Below, in pieces: positions 15,918-24,113 of a stretch of 64,000 nt of DNA (position 1 is the stretch's first letter; every line of letters begins with the position of its first letter). The translations under genes were made by a program, and so were the position numbers. The stretch covers positions 99,708 to 163,707 of the forward strand of contig NZ_BOOW01000022.1 in the NCBI RefSeq assembly GCF_016863435.1. The letters run 5' to 3'. Below the pieces are notes generated by a model, which saw only the letters and a program-made list of their open reading frames with translations, was not told the DNA's origin and searched no databases. The stretch is from Sinosporangium siamense. GTDB taxonomy: Bacteria; Actinomycetota; Actinomycetes; Streptosporangiales; Streptosporangiaceae.

Positions 15918-16523
15918 GTGACAGAGATCATCTTGGCACTGATCGTGATCCTGGGCATTCCTCTCGGACTTGCGCTCGGCTCTATAGGACTTACGAGGCG
16001 ATCGGTCCCGGACAGTCGCCATGCTCGCGTGGAGCGGCCCTACCTGGTCAGGGCATCGGTTCTGTCGCTGTTCGCCATCGTGCTGATGGTGCTCATCGCA
16101 TGGTTCACGCACGAGGATGTGCACTATTACGGTTTCGGAAAGGCTTTGTACATGCTGGGGGCCATGATAGGAGGTGGTTTATTACTTCTCGGCTTGGGGC
16201 CGTTCACCCCATGGCTGTTGGGAGAGCTTGGAAGATTCGCTGTACGGCTGTCGCCGCCGATTCGCCTGGCAGCGCTTGACATTGCCGGTAATCGTCGCCG
16301 GACGGCTCCTATGGTCGCGGCTACGATGATTTCCACAGCCCTGGCGATCACGTTACTCATCACCACGTCGGCCACAATTGCGCAGAGCAGGGCGGAATAC
16401 CAATTCCAGGCCCCGACCGATTGGCTGATCTACGTCGCCGTCGCGGTCGCCATCGCCCTCTTGGTGGCATTGTTTGCGCCGGGCAGGACGGCCGCCGCTT
16501 CCCGATCGAGACGTGTTCTATAG
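15918..16523 (+). pseudogene. FtsX-type ABC permease fragment (part 1)
   Basis: The 201-residue reading frame has membrane segments (IILALIVILGIPLGLALGSI, ASVLSLFAIVLMVLIAWF, MIGGGLLLLGLGPF). It also has the FtsX/MacB-like junction AVRLSPPIRLAALDIAGNRR plus RTAPMVAATMISTALAITLL. It then jumps to a final WLIYVAVAVAIALLVALFAP helix and stops. Family proteins run to about 800 residues with a large extracytoplasmic domain, which is missing here. Together with the next frame this looks like an eroded permease. No ATPase partner is adjacent. Confidence 0.6.
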
Positions 16524-16541
16524 CGGGCCGGCAACTCAGCC

Positions 16542-16826
16542 ATGCCCCTCCGGTTGTTCTCCGCATATCGTGTGGGTCTTGGCGCGGCGTGCGGCACGGC
16601 GATGGGCACAGCCGCCGGATGCACAGTCGGGTTGTTATTGGCATGGCCGATGACGGCCTCGGTTTCCTGGGATCCACACCCGCGGGCAGCCTTCGACACC
16701 CCATGGTTGATAATCGCAGCTCTTGCCATCGGGCTGCCCATCCTCGCCGCAACTATCGCCGGCCTTGCTCCGACCGGTAGAACCACCCGGTCGGGCACCA
16801 CCGAAGGAACCGCACACCAGACATGA
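16542..16826 (+). pseudogene. FtsX-type ABC permease fragment (C-terminal part)
   Basis: The 94-residue frame (YRVGLGAACGTAMGTAAGCT, VGLLLAWPMTASVSW, AAFDTPWLIIAALAIGLPIL) matches the last two helices of FtsX-type permeases, including the typical loop before a penultimate FDTPWL. It lies 18 bp after the preceding fragment in another frame, so an internal deletion or frameshift separates them. Confidence 0.55.
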
Positions 16827-17275
16827 ATCGACTCCATGTGAGTGGCTTTGGCGTCCGCCGGGGCGATCTCTGCCGCAGCATGTCGACCGAGTGAACACAC
16901 CATGTCGTTCCCGCCAGCAGTCCTGGAGAACGGTGTCTCCTGGCCGAGGCGCATGCGCCTGGCACCCCACCGCCCGCATCACCGAGAGGTCTTCTGAAGA
17001 CAGGCGCGAGTTGCTCCGGGGCGGTTCTCCGCCGTTTGAGTGAATCGAATGAACGTGGCAGTCACCTCGATGTGGGCCGCGCCCCCGCACAGTCATCCGT
17101 CTGAGCGGAAAGCGCGGCTCCCACCTTGGCCTTGCCGTTCCTTGATCGCTAGCCACGGTGGCGGCCTACGCAGACAGCTTTTGATCGGGGCCTGCATCCC
17201 GTCGAGGAGGCCGCGCTGCCTGCTGCTTCGGCCGCCGGCTGACAACCGTGGCTTTCGCCGTACCGAAACGGATGC
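16827..17275. other. Intergenic stretch, nothing identified
   Basis: This 449-bp gap follows the broken permease and runs to the 3' end of the UNG-ART gene. Six-frame reading gave only antisense shadows. No repeat or stem of note was found. Confidence 0.4.
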
Positions 17276-18802
17276 TCAGGCCACCAGGCCCTGCTCCTCC
17301 AGTTCGGTGAGCTGGACGGTGCACAGGCCACCGCGTTCGTTTTTCACGTCGGTCACCTTGAGTTGTGTGCCGGGAGCGAGAATGAATTCCTCCTCGCCGG
17401 TGAAGGCGGAGAAACGCCGGATGCCCACAGCTCGCATCGGGATCACCTCGAAAAGAGTGCGCTTGCCGCGGCTGCCGAGGAATGCCTTGGCCACGCTGAG
17501 CTTCGACGTGCACGAGGACACTCCCCACCATGTCACGGTCCGCCCGAGTGGGTATTGCGAGCGAAGGTCCAGGGACACACCGCGCCATAGCGGTTCCTGG
17601 CGGACAGGCAGACGCGACACCGCCGAGAACAAGAGGCGCAAATACGGGAGGTACGGAAGGATCCTGGTTCGGTCGGGGTTGCGGAGGTTGGCGTTGATCT
17701 CTCGGTAGAAAGCTGACTCACAGGTGTACAGGTAGAGGGCCGCGACCTCGTCGGCGGACAGCTTGTCGGTCTTTTTCTTCGACTGTATGACGCCGAAGTC
17801 GTGCGACTGGTCCACATGCCAGTCGAGACCCGACAAGAACTTCGCCACCGGGGCGATGGCCTCCCGGAAGTCCATGAGCGGGGTGTCGAACACGCCGGTG
17901 ATGGCCGGGAGGATCAGCCCCTCGTCCTTAACGCTGGCGAGGCGTTCGAGGTAGAGCTTGTGCAGCTCCATGGTGGAGGCGATGAACGCCCCCATGCGGT
18001 CGACCGTGTCCGCGTCCGTCCCGCCGGCTTCCGCCGCCTCCTTGTTCCACCCCTTGCCGGGCAGCCAGTCGATGTCGTCGGCTCCCAGCGCGTTGAGTGC
18101 GGCGTTCACCGCGGCGAAATGGTTTCCGTCGCAGAAGATGTCGCCCTGGGCCGCGGGGTTGGGGTGGTCGATATGGCGGACCTCCACCCCGGGATATTTC
18201 TGCTGCAGCCGGAGCACAACTGCTTTCAGGTTGCGTGCGTGAGCTCCCCACCACGCGAAGACGACGCCCCGGTCTTCCTCATCTTCGGCCTCCTGCTTGG
18301 CCTTCAGGATTTCCTCGACGATTTTTTCGACGACCGGACGCCAGAACGTGGTGTGCTGGTCGGTGGTCATCGCCCCGTCGCCGCTCGCGGTGAGGGCCGC
18401 GTTCAGGAGCAACACCCCCTGCGTAAGCATCGCCTGGAACCACTCCGGCGGCTGCACGGTGTCGTGCTCTTTCAGAAGTGCGCGGATGTCGGCGATCGGC
18501 GTCTTCTTGGGGATGCCGTGTTTCCACATCGCCGCGGCCTTGATGATGCAGCGGATGGAGACGACCCTGCCGAACTGACTGTCCTTCCAGTCGTGGAAGG
18601 TGTTGTCGAACATGGCGATGCCGGTGGCGCTCTCGGCCCGCGGGTAAGGGTTCTGGCCGAAGACGACGACCTTCCATTTGTGCGGCGGGTTCGGCTTGAG
18701 CGCCTGGAAGGTGAGTTCGCGGACGGGCACGATGTCCGGACTGCGCCCCAGGCCGATCAACGCCGATGTGGTGCAGGCGTGGCGGGCAGCGTTCGCCGAC
18801 AC
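17276..18802 (-). CDS. UNG-like glycosylase domain fused to R-S-E ADP-ribosyltransferase
   Basis: A 508-residue two-enzyme protein. Residues 25-240 follow family-1 uracil-DNA glycosylase motif by motif: KVVVFGQNPYPRAESATGIA (GQDPYH region, 49-54), WFQAMLTQGVLLLNAALTAS (uracil-binding Asn134), FAWWGAHAR, and HPNPAAQGDIFCDGNHFAAV (HPSPLS loop, His213). The catalytic Asp is Asn51 and the motif His is Pro54, so normal uracil excision is doubtful. A helical stretch (265-345) leads to an ART domain: YLYTCESAFYREINANLR, PLWRGVSL (Arg407), VSSCTSK (Ser429/430), and FTGEEEFILAPGTQLKV (Glu470-Glu472), the R-S-ExE set of arginine-type ARTs with TLFEVIP before it. No signal peptide, so it acts in the cytoplasm. 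The macrodomain gene is head-to-head. It probably acts as toxin or effector of a defence-type module. GTG 18802 keeps the full UNG N-terminus; GTG 18730 would trim it. Confidence 0.85.
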   Translation of the reverse strand: MSANAARHACTTSALIGLGRSPDIVPVRELTFQALKPNPPHKWKVVVFGQNPYPRAESATGIAMFDNTFHDWKDSQFGRVVSIRCIIKAAAMWKHGIPKKTPIADIRALLKEHDTVQPPEWFQAMLTQGVLLLNAALTASGDGAMTTDQHTTFWRPVVEKIVEEILKAKQEAEDEEDRGVVFAWWGAHARNLKAVVLRLQQKYPGVEVRHIDHPNPAAQGDIFCDGNHFAAVNAALNALGADDIDWLPGKGWNKEAAEAGGTDADTVDRMGAFIASTMELHKLYLERLASVKDEGLILPAITGVFDTPLMDFREAIAPVAKFLSGLDWHVDQSHDFGVIQSKKKTDKLSADEVAALYLYTCESAFYREINANLRNPDRTRILPYLPYLRLLFSAVSRLPVRQEPLWRGVSLDLRSQYPLGRTVTWWGVSSCTSKLSVAKAFLGSRGKRTLFEVIPMRAVGIRRFSAFTGEEEFILAPGTQLKVTDVKNERGGLCTVQLTELEEQGLVA

Positions 18803-19376
18803 CCCCGAGATCGAGATCTACCAGGGGTCGATCCTCAACCAGCAGGTCGACGCGTGGGTCACCCCGACCAACTCGCGTGCGCAGATGAACGGCGGCGTCG
18901 ACGCGGTCATCAAGGACCACCTCGGGGCCGGGATCCAAGTGCGCGTTCGGCGCGCCATTCGCAGCCAGTTCGGGGAAGCGTTGCCGGTGGGAAGTGCCGT
19001 GTGCGTGCCGTCCGGAGCGGCCACTCCGAAGTTCCTGATCTCGACCCCGACAATGGTGCACGTGGCGGAGAACGTCAGCGAGACGCTGAACGTGGCCCTG
19101 GCGTGCACGGCAGCCTTCCAGGCCATCCATATGCAGAACGAGAAGGCCCCGGGCAGCATCACATCGGTCGCACTGGTCGGCATGGGCGCGGCGACCGGCG
19201 AGGTGCCGCCTCAGATTTGCGCCAATCTGATGTGGACCGGCTACACGCTGTTCAACGACTACTACTTCCACGACTATGACGACCTGCGGAAGACAGTCCT
19301 CGAACAACTTGGCGACATCGAGAGCCGCCCTGCGGAGCGTGTACGGATCAAGCCTCCTCAGACTCAGGGTTCCTGA
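18732..19376 (+). CDS. Macrodomain (ADP-ribose binding/hydrolase) protein
   Basis: A 214-residue protein. From residue 27 it reads PEIEIYQGSILNQQVDAWVT then PTNSRAQMNGGVDAVIKDHL, corresponding to the macrodomain strand and the NAANS-x-L-x-GGGVD ADP-ribose loop (NAAN is PTN here). SITSVALVGMGAATGEVPPQ corresponds to the second phosphate loop (G-x-G-x-G). Macrodomains bind ADP-ribose or remove it from acidic residues or from DNA bases. Divergence from an ART with overlapping 5' ends makes it the likely antidote or sensor, as DarG is for DarT. Starts: ATG 18732, or GTG 18768/18771 just ahead of the domain. Confidence 0.85.
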   Translation: MSGLRPRPINADVVQAWRAAFADTPEIEIYQGSILNQQVDAWVTPTNSRAQMNGGVDAVIKDHLGAGIQVRVRRAIRSQFGEALPVGSAVCVPSGAATPKFLISTPTMVHVAENVSETLNVALACTAAFQAIHMQNEKAPGSITSVALVGMGAATGEVPPQICANLMWTGYTLFNDYYFHDYDDLRKTVLEQLGDIESRPAERVRIKPPQTQGS

Positions 19377-19402
19377 CGTTGGCGAGGCCCTCGGCATCAC
19401 GA

Positions 19403-19421
19403 TCCGGCTCGGCTTGAGCCG
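19403..19421. terminator. Stem-loop between convergent macrodomain and VOC genes
   Basis: CCGGCTC-GGCTT-GAGCCGG, flanked by GAT and GGATC that extend the pairing imperfectly. It lies 27 bp after the macrodomain stop and has no T-run; such stems commonly end transcription in actinomycetes. Confidence 0.45.
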
Positions 19422-19494
19422 GCCGGATCATGTGTTCCCCTCGGTCTTCTCGATCGCACCGCAGCGCGCAAGTGCGCCGTTCATCCAGGTCCGG

Positions 19495-19824
19495 TCAATC
19501 GCTCTCGCCGGGTGTCGCCACGCGAAGCCGGTTGCTGTCGGGGTCCTGGATTTCGATCTCGCGGGCCCATGGGACTTCCTGCACATCGACGCCGAACTCG
19601 GCCGCGATGGCGTCGACGTCGCGAACTTTGAGATAGATCAACGTGCCGGGGCGGGCGTCACCCTTGTGCTCGGACAAGTAGATCCGCATATCACCGCGTG
19701 CGACTTCCACGAAAGCCGGAAAATCCGGCTGGAAACGGTGCTCCCACTGTTTGGTGAAGCCCAGCCGTTCATACCAGCCGACTGCCTCCCCGGCATCTTT
19801 GACATGGAGGATGGGAATGATCAT
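19495..19824 (-). CDS. VOC-family (bleomycin-resistance-like) protein
   Basis: A 109-residue vicinal-oxygen-chelate protein: MIIPILHVKDAGEAVGWYER, LGFTKQWEHRFQPDFPAFVE, DMRIYLSEHKGD, LIYLKVRDVDAIAAEFG and EIEIQDPDSNRLRVATP. The length and the single betaalphabeta-betabetabeta pair match the Shble-type drug-binding proteins, which sequester rather than modify antibiotics. ATG 19824 has AGAGGTG upstream; the 54 residues of upstream open frame are not family-like. It follows the alpha/beta hydrolase gene on the same strand after 95 bp. Confidence 0.85.
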   Translation of the reverse strand: MIIPILHVKDAGEAVGWYERLGFTKQWEHRFQPDFPAFVEVARGDMRIYLSEHKGDARPGTLIYLKVRDVDAIAAEFGVDVQEVPWAREIEIQDPDSNRLRVATPGESD

Positions 19825-19919
19825 TTCATACACCTCTGCGAGACTACTCGGCGCGAACCCCGCCCCATGTGCCGCGATGCCCCTCGGGGAGCAGGCACCG
19901 TGAGGGACTTGCCGGCCCC

Positions 19920-20696
19920 TCAAGCGCTGTGACGGAAGAAGTCGGTTAAGGCAGGAGCCAGGGTCTCGTTGGGCACACCGTGCCACTCCCCCTTCAAGGC
20001 CAGGTGGTGCCCCTCGGGGAGCGCCGCCGCCACGGCTTGTGCCCAGCCGCGGAGGCGGTCGTCGCTGGCCTCACTGCTGATCACCAAGCTGGGCGCGGTG
20101 ACGGACGTCAGGGTGGCGCGGGTGACGGCAGGGGTGATCCGGCAGTCGTAGGCGAGCGTGTGGGCGACGCTTTCCATCAGCGGGAAGAACGGGGCCTGGC
20201 GCATCCCCTTGATGATCTCGGCTGGGACACCGATGCTGACACTGAAGTGCTCGACCGCGTCGGCGCGGCGGCCGGCGGTGACGAGCGCCTCGATCTCGGC
20301 GGCGAGGTCGTCGTCGTGTGGGGGCTGGTCGAGGACGATCGGGGGTTCGAGGAGCGACAACGCTGAGATCGGCAGCCTGGCCGCCGCTCCTAGCAGAGCC
20401 AGAGCGGCGCCGGAGGAGAAGCCGTGGACGAAGGCCGCCCCTCCGTTCGCCCCGATCAGGGACGCCAGGTCCTCCACCTCGCGGTCCACCGCGTAAGGCA
20501 AGGTGTCGCCGCTTTCACCACGTCCGCGTCTGTCGTAGGTCACCACGGTGAAGCTGCCGGCGAGGTGTTCGGCGAGGGAGGGCATGGGTCCGTTTCGACG
20601 GAAACCTCCGGCAGCGTCGACCAGGATGAGTGTGGGCCCTGTGCCGACCCTTTCGAAGGCGATGTGGGTGCCGTCGCGTGAGGTCACCGCTGCCAT
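19920..20696 (-). CDS. Alpha/beta-hydrolase
   Basis: A 258-residue hydrolase: THIAFERVGTGPTLILVDAA, FTVVTYDRRGRGESGDTLPY (oxyanion/strand 4 region), nucleophile elbow HGFSSGAAL (GxSxG; Ser about 94), acid near VISSEASDDRL and catalytic His in LKGEWHGVPNE. Soluble, with no signal peptide. ATG 20696 has GGAGGG at good distance. It most resembles small-molecule esterase/haloperoxidase-like members; substrate unknown. It is probably co-transcribed with the VOC gene downstream. Confidence 0.9.
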   Translation of the reverse strand: MAAVTSRDGTHIAFERVGTGPTLILVDAAGGFRRNGPMPSLAEHLAGSFTVVTYDRRGRGESGDTLPYAVDREVEDLASLIGANGGAAFVHGFSSGAALALLGAAARLPISALSLLEPPIVLDQPPHDDDLAAEIEALVTAGRRADAVEHFSVSIGVPAEIIKGMRQAPFFPLMESVAHTLAYDCRITPAVTRATLTSVTAPSLVISSEASDDRLRGWAQAVAAALPEGHHLALKGEWHGVPNETLAPALTDFFRHSA

Positions 20697-20862
20697 GATC
20701 GATCCCTCCGTTCACCGGTCTTCGAGGCTAGTCGCCGTCACCGACAAAACCACGCTCGATCTTGTGCGCTGACAAGGGGCATCGGGCCGCGTGCACTCCT
20801 CGCCGCCGTCGGTCGCGGCCTGCCGCCTCTGGCGACACCGGCCCCTGCCGGGCCGGACGGGC

Positions 20863-22032
20863 CTACTTGGCTTTGCCGTACGTCAAGCGTCGGAGCAGGC
20901 TTTCGGCCGGGCCGCGGCGGCCGCGGGGGGCCTGGGAGGCGGCGAGGAGCACGGTGGCCAGCCAGACGATCACGGCGATGCCGGATGCGGCGGCGTCGCC
21001 GACCTTGGTGCCGAGGCCGCCGAGGTAGGGGGTGAAGATGGCGACGAACAGCACCGATTGCAGCAGGTAGCAGGTCAGGGACCATTGGCCGCACGCGGCG
21101 AGAGCCTTGGCGATCGGCCCGGGATGGCCGGTGGTGCGGTCTGCCAGGAGAGCGAACAGGGCGGCGTAGCCCACACCGCCCGCGACTCCGGTCAGGCTGT
21201 GCACGGTGTTTGCGGTCACGGAGATCATGTCGGAGGGTGACCAGAGCTGGGTGTCGATGAGCGTCAACGGGAGTCCGCCGGCGACTGCCGTGCCCACGCC
21301 CAGCGTCGCCGCCCTGGTCAGGAGCGCTCGGTGCAGGCCGGGGTGGTCGAGCAGGCGGCGCCTGGCCGCCCAGATGCCGAGGAAGAAAGTGGGCAGGACG
21401 GAGACGACCAGGTAGGTAGGCGTCATCATGGACCACACGGTCAGCCGCGAGACTAGCGCTTCGATCGGCTCCGCCATCGCAGTCGGGCTCATGGTCCTTT
21501 CAAAGGTGACGGTGACCAGGCCGAGTGGGAAGAGGACCGCCACGTGCAGCACCAAGCCGACCACTGCCGCCCATAGCAGTGCGCGGTCGCTGCGCCGGAT
21601 GAATCCCACGAACATCAGACCGATGAGGCCATAGGCCCCCAAGATGTCACCGAAGAACAGCAGCAGCACATGACAGAGACCAAAGGCGAACAACCACAGG
21701 CTTCGCCTGCGCAGCAGCTTGCGCACCTGAGGCCAATCCCGGCCGGCGTCGGTCTGCCGCTGGGCGAGATGGGCGAGCCCGTAACCGAACAGGGCGGCGA
21801 ACAGGGGAAGCGCCCGCCCGTCGACCAGGAGCACTTGGGCACCGGCCACGAAGCGGTCAACGGTGTCGCCGTCCTTGGAATAGCCGCGGAAGCCCGCCGA
21901 CCGCACTGAAAGATAGATGTGCGCGTGCGCCAGCGCGATGAGCAGCAGCATCACGCCTCGTGCCAGATCGGGGGCCAGGGACCGCCTGGTCAGCGGCGTC
22001 GCCCTGGGAACCGCTGATGTTTCGGTGGACAT
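20863..22032 (-). CDS. DUF418/YeiB-family membrane protein
   Basis: A 389-residue protein with about ten membrane helices. It begins RSLAPDLARGVMLLLIALAH, the DUF418/YeiB N-terminal signature (xDxxRGxxLLxIxxxN/H), and holds ALPLFAALFGYGLAHLAQRQ and, near the end, LAACGQWSLTCYLLQSVLFV, the conserved DUF418 C-terminal domain. The family relates to acyltransferase-3-like membrane proteins, but substrates are unknown. ATG 22032 is preceded by GGAGCG. It is divergent from a TetR gene with an elaborate dyad between, so it is probably inducible. Confidence 0.9.
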   Translation of the reverse strand: MSTETSAVPRATPLTRRSLAPDLARGVMLLLIALAHAHIYLSVRSAGFRGYSKDGDTVDRFVAGAQVLLVDGRALPLFAALFGYGLAHLAQRQTDAGRDWPQVRKLLRRRSLWLFAFGLCHVLLLFFGDILGAYGLIGLMFVGFIRRSDRALLWAAVVGLVLHVAVLFPLGLVTVTFERTMSPTAMAEPIEALVSRLTVWSMMTPTYLVVSVLPTFFLGIWAARRRLLDHPGLHRALLTRAATLGVGTAVAGGLPLTLIDTQLWSPSDMISVTANTVHSLTGVAGGVGYAALFALLADRTTGHPGPIAKALAACGQWSLTCYLLQSVLFVAIFTPYLGGLGTKVGDAAASGIAVIVWLATVLLAASQAPRGRRGPAESLLRRLTYGKAK

Positions 22033-22044
22033 GATCGCTCCGAA

Positions 22045-22102
22045 CTTAGATACATGACTGTAGCTTGTGGCACCCAAGGTAAGCTACAACCGCGTATCTA
22101 AG
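22045..22102. promoter_or_regulatory. 58-bp nested dyad between DUF418 and TetR genes
   Basis: Outer arms CTTAGATAC (22045-22053) and GTATCTAAG (22094-22102) and inner arms TGTAGCTT (22059-22066) and AAGCTACA (22081-22088) share one symmetry axis at 22073.5, with equal 5-bp spacers. This fills the 82-bp divergent gap. Two TetR dimers bound side by side, or one binding per GATAC-N5-TGTAGC half, would explain the symmetry. Confidence 0.7.
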
Positions 22103-22114
22103 CAAGGGGCGACC

Positions 22115-22741
22115 ATGAATGATCCCGGCGGCCGCACACGGCGGCGTGGCGAGGAGTTGGAGAGCGCGATCTACGCCGCGGTGCTGGAGGAAGTGGCGCA
22201 GGTCGGCGTCGGACGGCTGACCATGGACGGCATCGGCAAACGGGCTTCTGCGGCCCGGACCACGCTGTATCGTCGCTGGTCAGAGCCGATCGAAGTGCTC
22301 CTCGACGCGCTTTACCACCAGCACCCGGTCGAGCAGCCGACCGTCGTCGCCGACGATCTCCGGGGCGATCTGATCCGGGCCCTTCAGCTCATGATCACGT
22401 GGGTGCTCAGCCCGGGAGGCCGGGCGGTGGGCGCGATCCTCAGCGACCCTCAACGCACACCGAAAGTGATGCAGGCCCTTTTCGACAACGTCTTCGACAA
22501 GCGTGGAGGCACTTTCACCAGCACCGTGCTGCGGCACTACGCCGAGCGCGGCCATTTCTCCGCCGACCTACTCACCCCGGTCGTGGTCGAGATCGGCGAG
22601 GCCTTGGTCACCAAGCGATTGCTCGACACCGGTTCCCCCCCCGACCAGGCCGGTTTGGAGGCGATCGTCGATCAGGCGATCCTGCCCGCGATCGGTTTGG
22701 GTGTGGGCAGCGGCGATCGAGATGCGCGGAAAACCACGTGA
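22115..22741 (+). CDS. TetR-family regulator
   Basis: A 208-residue repressor. HTH residues 14-60: ESAIYAAVLEEVAQVGVGRL, TMDGIGKRASAARTTLYRRW (the TTLYRRW recognition helix is typical of the TetR_C_16/AcrR-like group). C-terminal domain: LILSDPQ-like segment VGAILSDPQRTPKVMQALFD and VVVEIGEALVTKRLLDTG. ATG 22115 has AAGGGGC. The nested dyad between it and the DUF418 gene is its likely target. Confidence 0.9.
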   Translation: MNDPGGRTRRRGEELESAIYAAVLEEVAQVGVGRLTMDGIGKRASAARTTLYRRWSEPIEVLLDALYHQHPVEQPTVVADDLRGDLIRALQLMITWVLSPGGRAVGAILSDPQRTPKVMQALFDNVFDKRGGTFTSTVLRHYAERGHFSADLLTPVVVEIGEALVTKRLLDTGSPPDQAGLEAIVDQAILPAIGLGVGSGDRDARKTT

Positions 22742-22775
22742 GAACGTCGCGACCCCACTGGCATACTCCGGCGAT

Positions 22776-23249
22776 ATGACCGCACAACCTGGCCCCGGCC
22801 CCAGTCTGAGCGTCGGCGGACGCGACGACGAGCTGAATCAGCGACTCGACGACGAACTCACCGCCTTCAACACCGCGGCCACCGCCGGCGCCGAGCGGGG
22901 TGAGTTCTCCGTCAAGGTCACCGATCCCGGCGGGGAACTCGTCGGCGGACTGACCGCGTGGACCTGGGGAAGCCTGTGCCTCGTCGATTTGATGTGGGTG
23001 AGGGAGGGCAGCCGCCGAGACGGTTGGGGCAGGAGGATTCTGCGGGCGGCCGAGGCTGAGGCCGCGCGGCGCGGTTGCGACCGTGTCGCGGTCTCGTCCT
23101 ACTCGTTTCAGGCGCCGGGTTTCTATGAACGGCACGGCTATGTCGTGACCGGGCGCCTGCAAGGCATTCCCGGCGGCCATGAGGATGTCCACCTGCTCAA
23201 GTCGCTGACGGGCACACCGCCGTCCAGCGAGGAGCCGACGCCGGCCTGA
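22776..23249 (+). CDS. GNAT-family N-acetyltransferase
   Basis: A 157-residue acetyltransferase. Motif D/A region: VKVTDPGGELVGGLTAWTWG, LCLVDLMWVREGSRRDGWGR, RILRAAEAEAARRGCDRVAV (the R/Q-x-x-G-x-G/A acetyl-CoA loop is RRDGWGRR), and motif B APGFYERHGYVVTGRLQGIP. ATG 22776 is chosen; the longer open frame from 22503 overlaps the TetR gene out of frame. It lies 34 bp after the TetR stop and may be co-transcribed. Acceptor unknown. Confidence 0.88.
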   Translation: MTAQPGPGPSLSVGGRDDELNQRLDDELTAFNTAATAGAERGEFSVKVTDPGGELVGGLTAWTWGSLCLVDLMWVREGSRRDGWGRRILRAAEAEAARRGCDRVAVSSYSFQAPGFYERHGYVVTGRLQGIPGGHEDVHLLKSLTGTPPSSEEPTPA

Positions 23250-23454
23250 GCACAGCCGATCCACTCTTTCCATTCCGTACGGCATTAGCCTCGCGGTCGA
23301 GCGACGTCCGGACAGCGGCACCGGCCGGTCGTCCCCGTAGCGCTACCGTCTTGTAGGGGACGGCCGATGACTCGCCTCATGGGGAGACGAATCGACCGGC
23401 TCCGACCACTTTCCGGTAAATGAATTGGCGTGAGAGCGCGTGGTCACGCATGAG

Positions 23455-24096
23455 TCATGTCGCGGGCTGCGCTCCTGCCGTACGCCGGATGGTGCGGGCA
23501 CGCCACAAGGGGTAGAAGATTGCGGTGACGATAAAGAACAGCGGTGCGGGGTGCCCGAAGACGAAAGTCGCGAGTAAGTAATCCAGGAGAGGCACCAATA
23601 GCACGTAGCAGATCACCCAGGCAGGCGCCGCGGGCGGTTTGATGAGTTTCCCCGTCCAAGGGGTGCGTTTCCACGGCTTGGCTATCGACAACCACCCTTG
23701 GAAGGCGATGGCGGACACCATGAGCAAGGTGCCGACCAGGAGGAATGAGTCCGCGTCACGCGTGCCTTCGGCGAGTTCCTTGAGTCTGGGACCGAGCAGG
23801 AAGATGGCGGCGTAGACCTGGGACATGGAGATGACGAACTTGCTCAGCACCCACCAGTACTGGAAGTAGCCCCAGCGTGTCGTCGCGGACAGCATGAGGC
23901 CGGTGAAAATCGAGGCGTTGGCGAGGTGAAGCAGCACCTGCGAGTCCAGCAGTTCCGCCATTTCAAAGCCCGTGCGGTCACCGGTGGTCACGCTGTAAAC
24001 GCTGAGGGCGAATAGGGCGAGTGCCTGACTCATCCACGCGAAGGAGGTCAGGGCATGAAGCCATACGAGCAGGTTGCGGGCCGTGGGGTTCATCAT
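23455..24096 (-). CDS. Four- to six-helix membrane protein (DUF2269-like)
   Basis: A 213-residue membrane protein beginning MMNPTARNLLVWLHALTSFA, with helices including ASIFTGLMLSATTRWG, FVISMSQVYAAIFLLG, FLLVGTLLMVSAIAFQGWLS and LFFIVTAIFYPLWR. The N-terminal LLVWLHALTSFAWMSQALA pattern with a conserved His resembles the DUF2269 group of putative haem or redox membrane proteins. The start pair ATG 24096/24093 lies directly after AGGGAG. A 14-bp palindrome sits 18 bp upstream. Confidence 0.78.
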   Translation of the reverse strand: MMNPTARNLLVWLHALTSFAWMSQALALFALSVYSVTTGDRTGFEMAELLDSQVLLHLANASIFTGLMLSATTRWGYFQYWWVLSKFVISMSQVYAAIFLLGPRLKELAEGTRDADSFLLVGTLLMVSAIAFQGWLSIAKPWKRTPWTGKLIKPPAAPAWVICYVLLVPLLDYLLATFVFGHPAPLFFIVTAIFYPLWRARTIRRTAGAQPAT

Positions 24097-24113
24097 CTCC
24101 CTATCAGTAGACA

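Noticed and set aside
17801..19279. 492-codon rightward frame across the UNG-ART gene
   Set aside because: Antisense shadow; UNG and ART motifs on the minus strand and the macrodomain in another plus frame are decisive.
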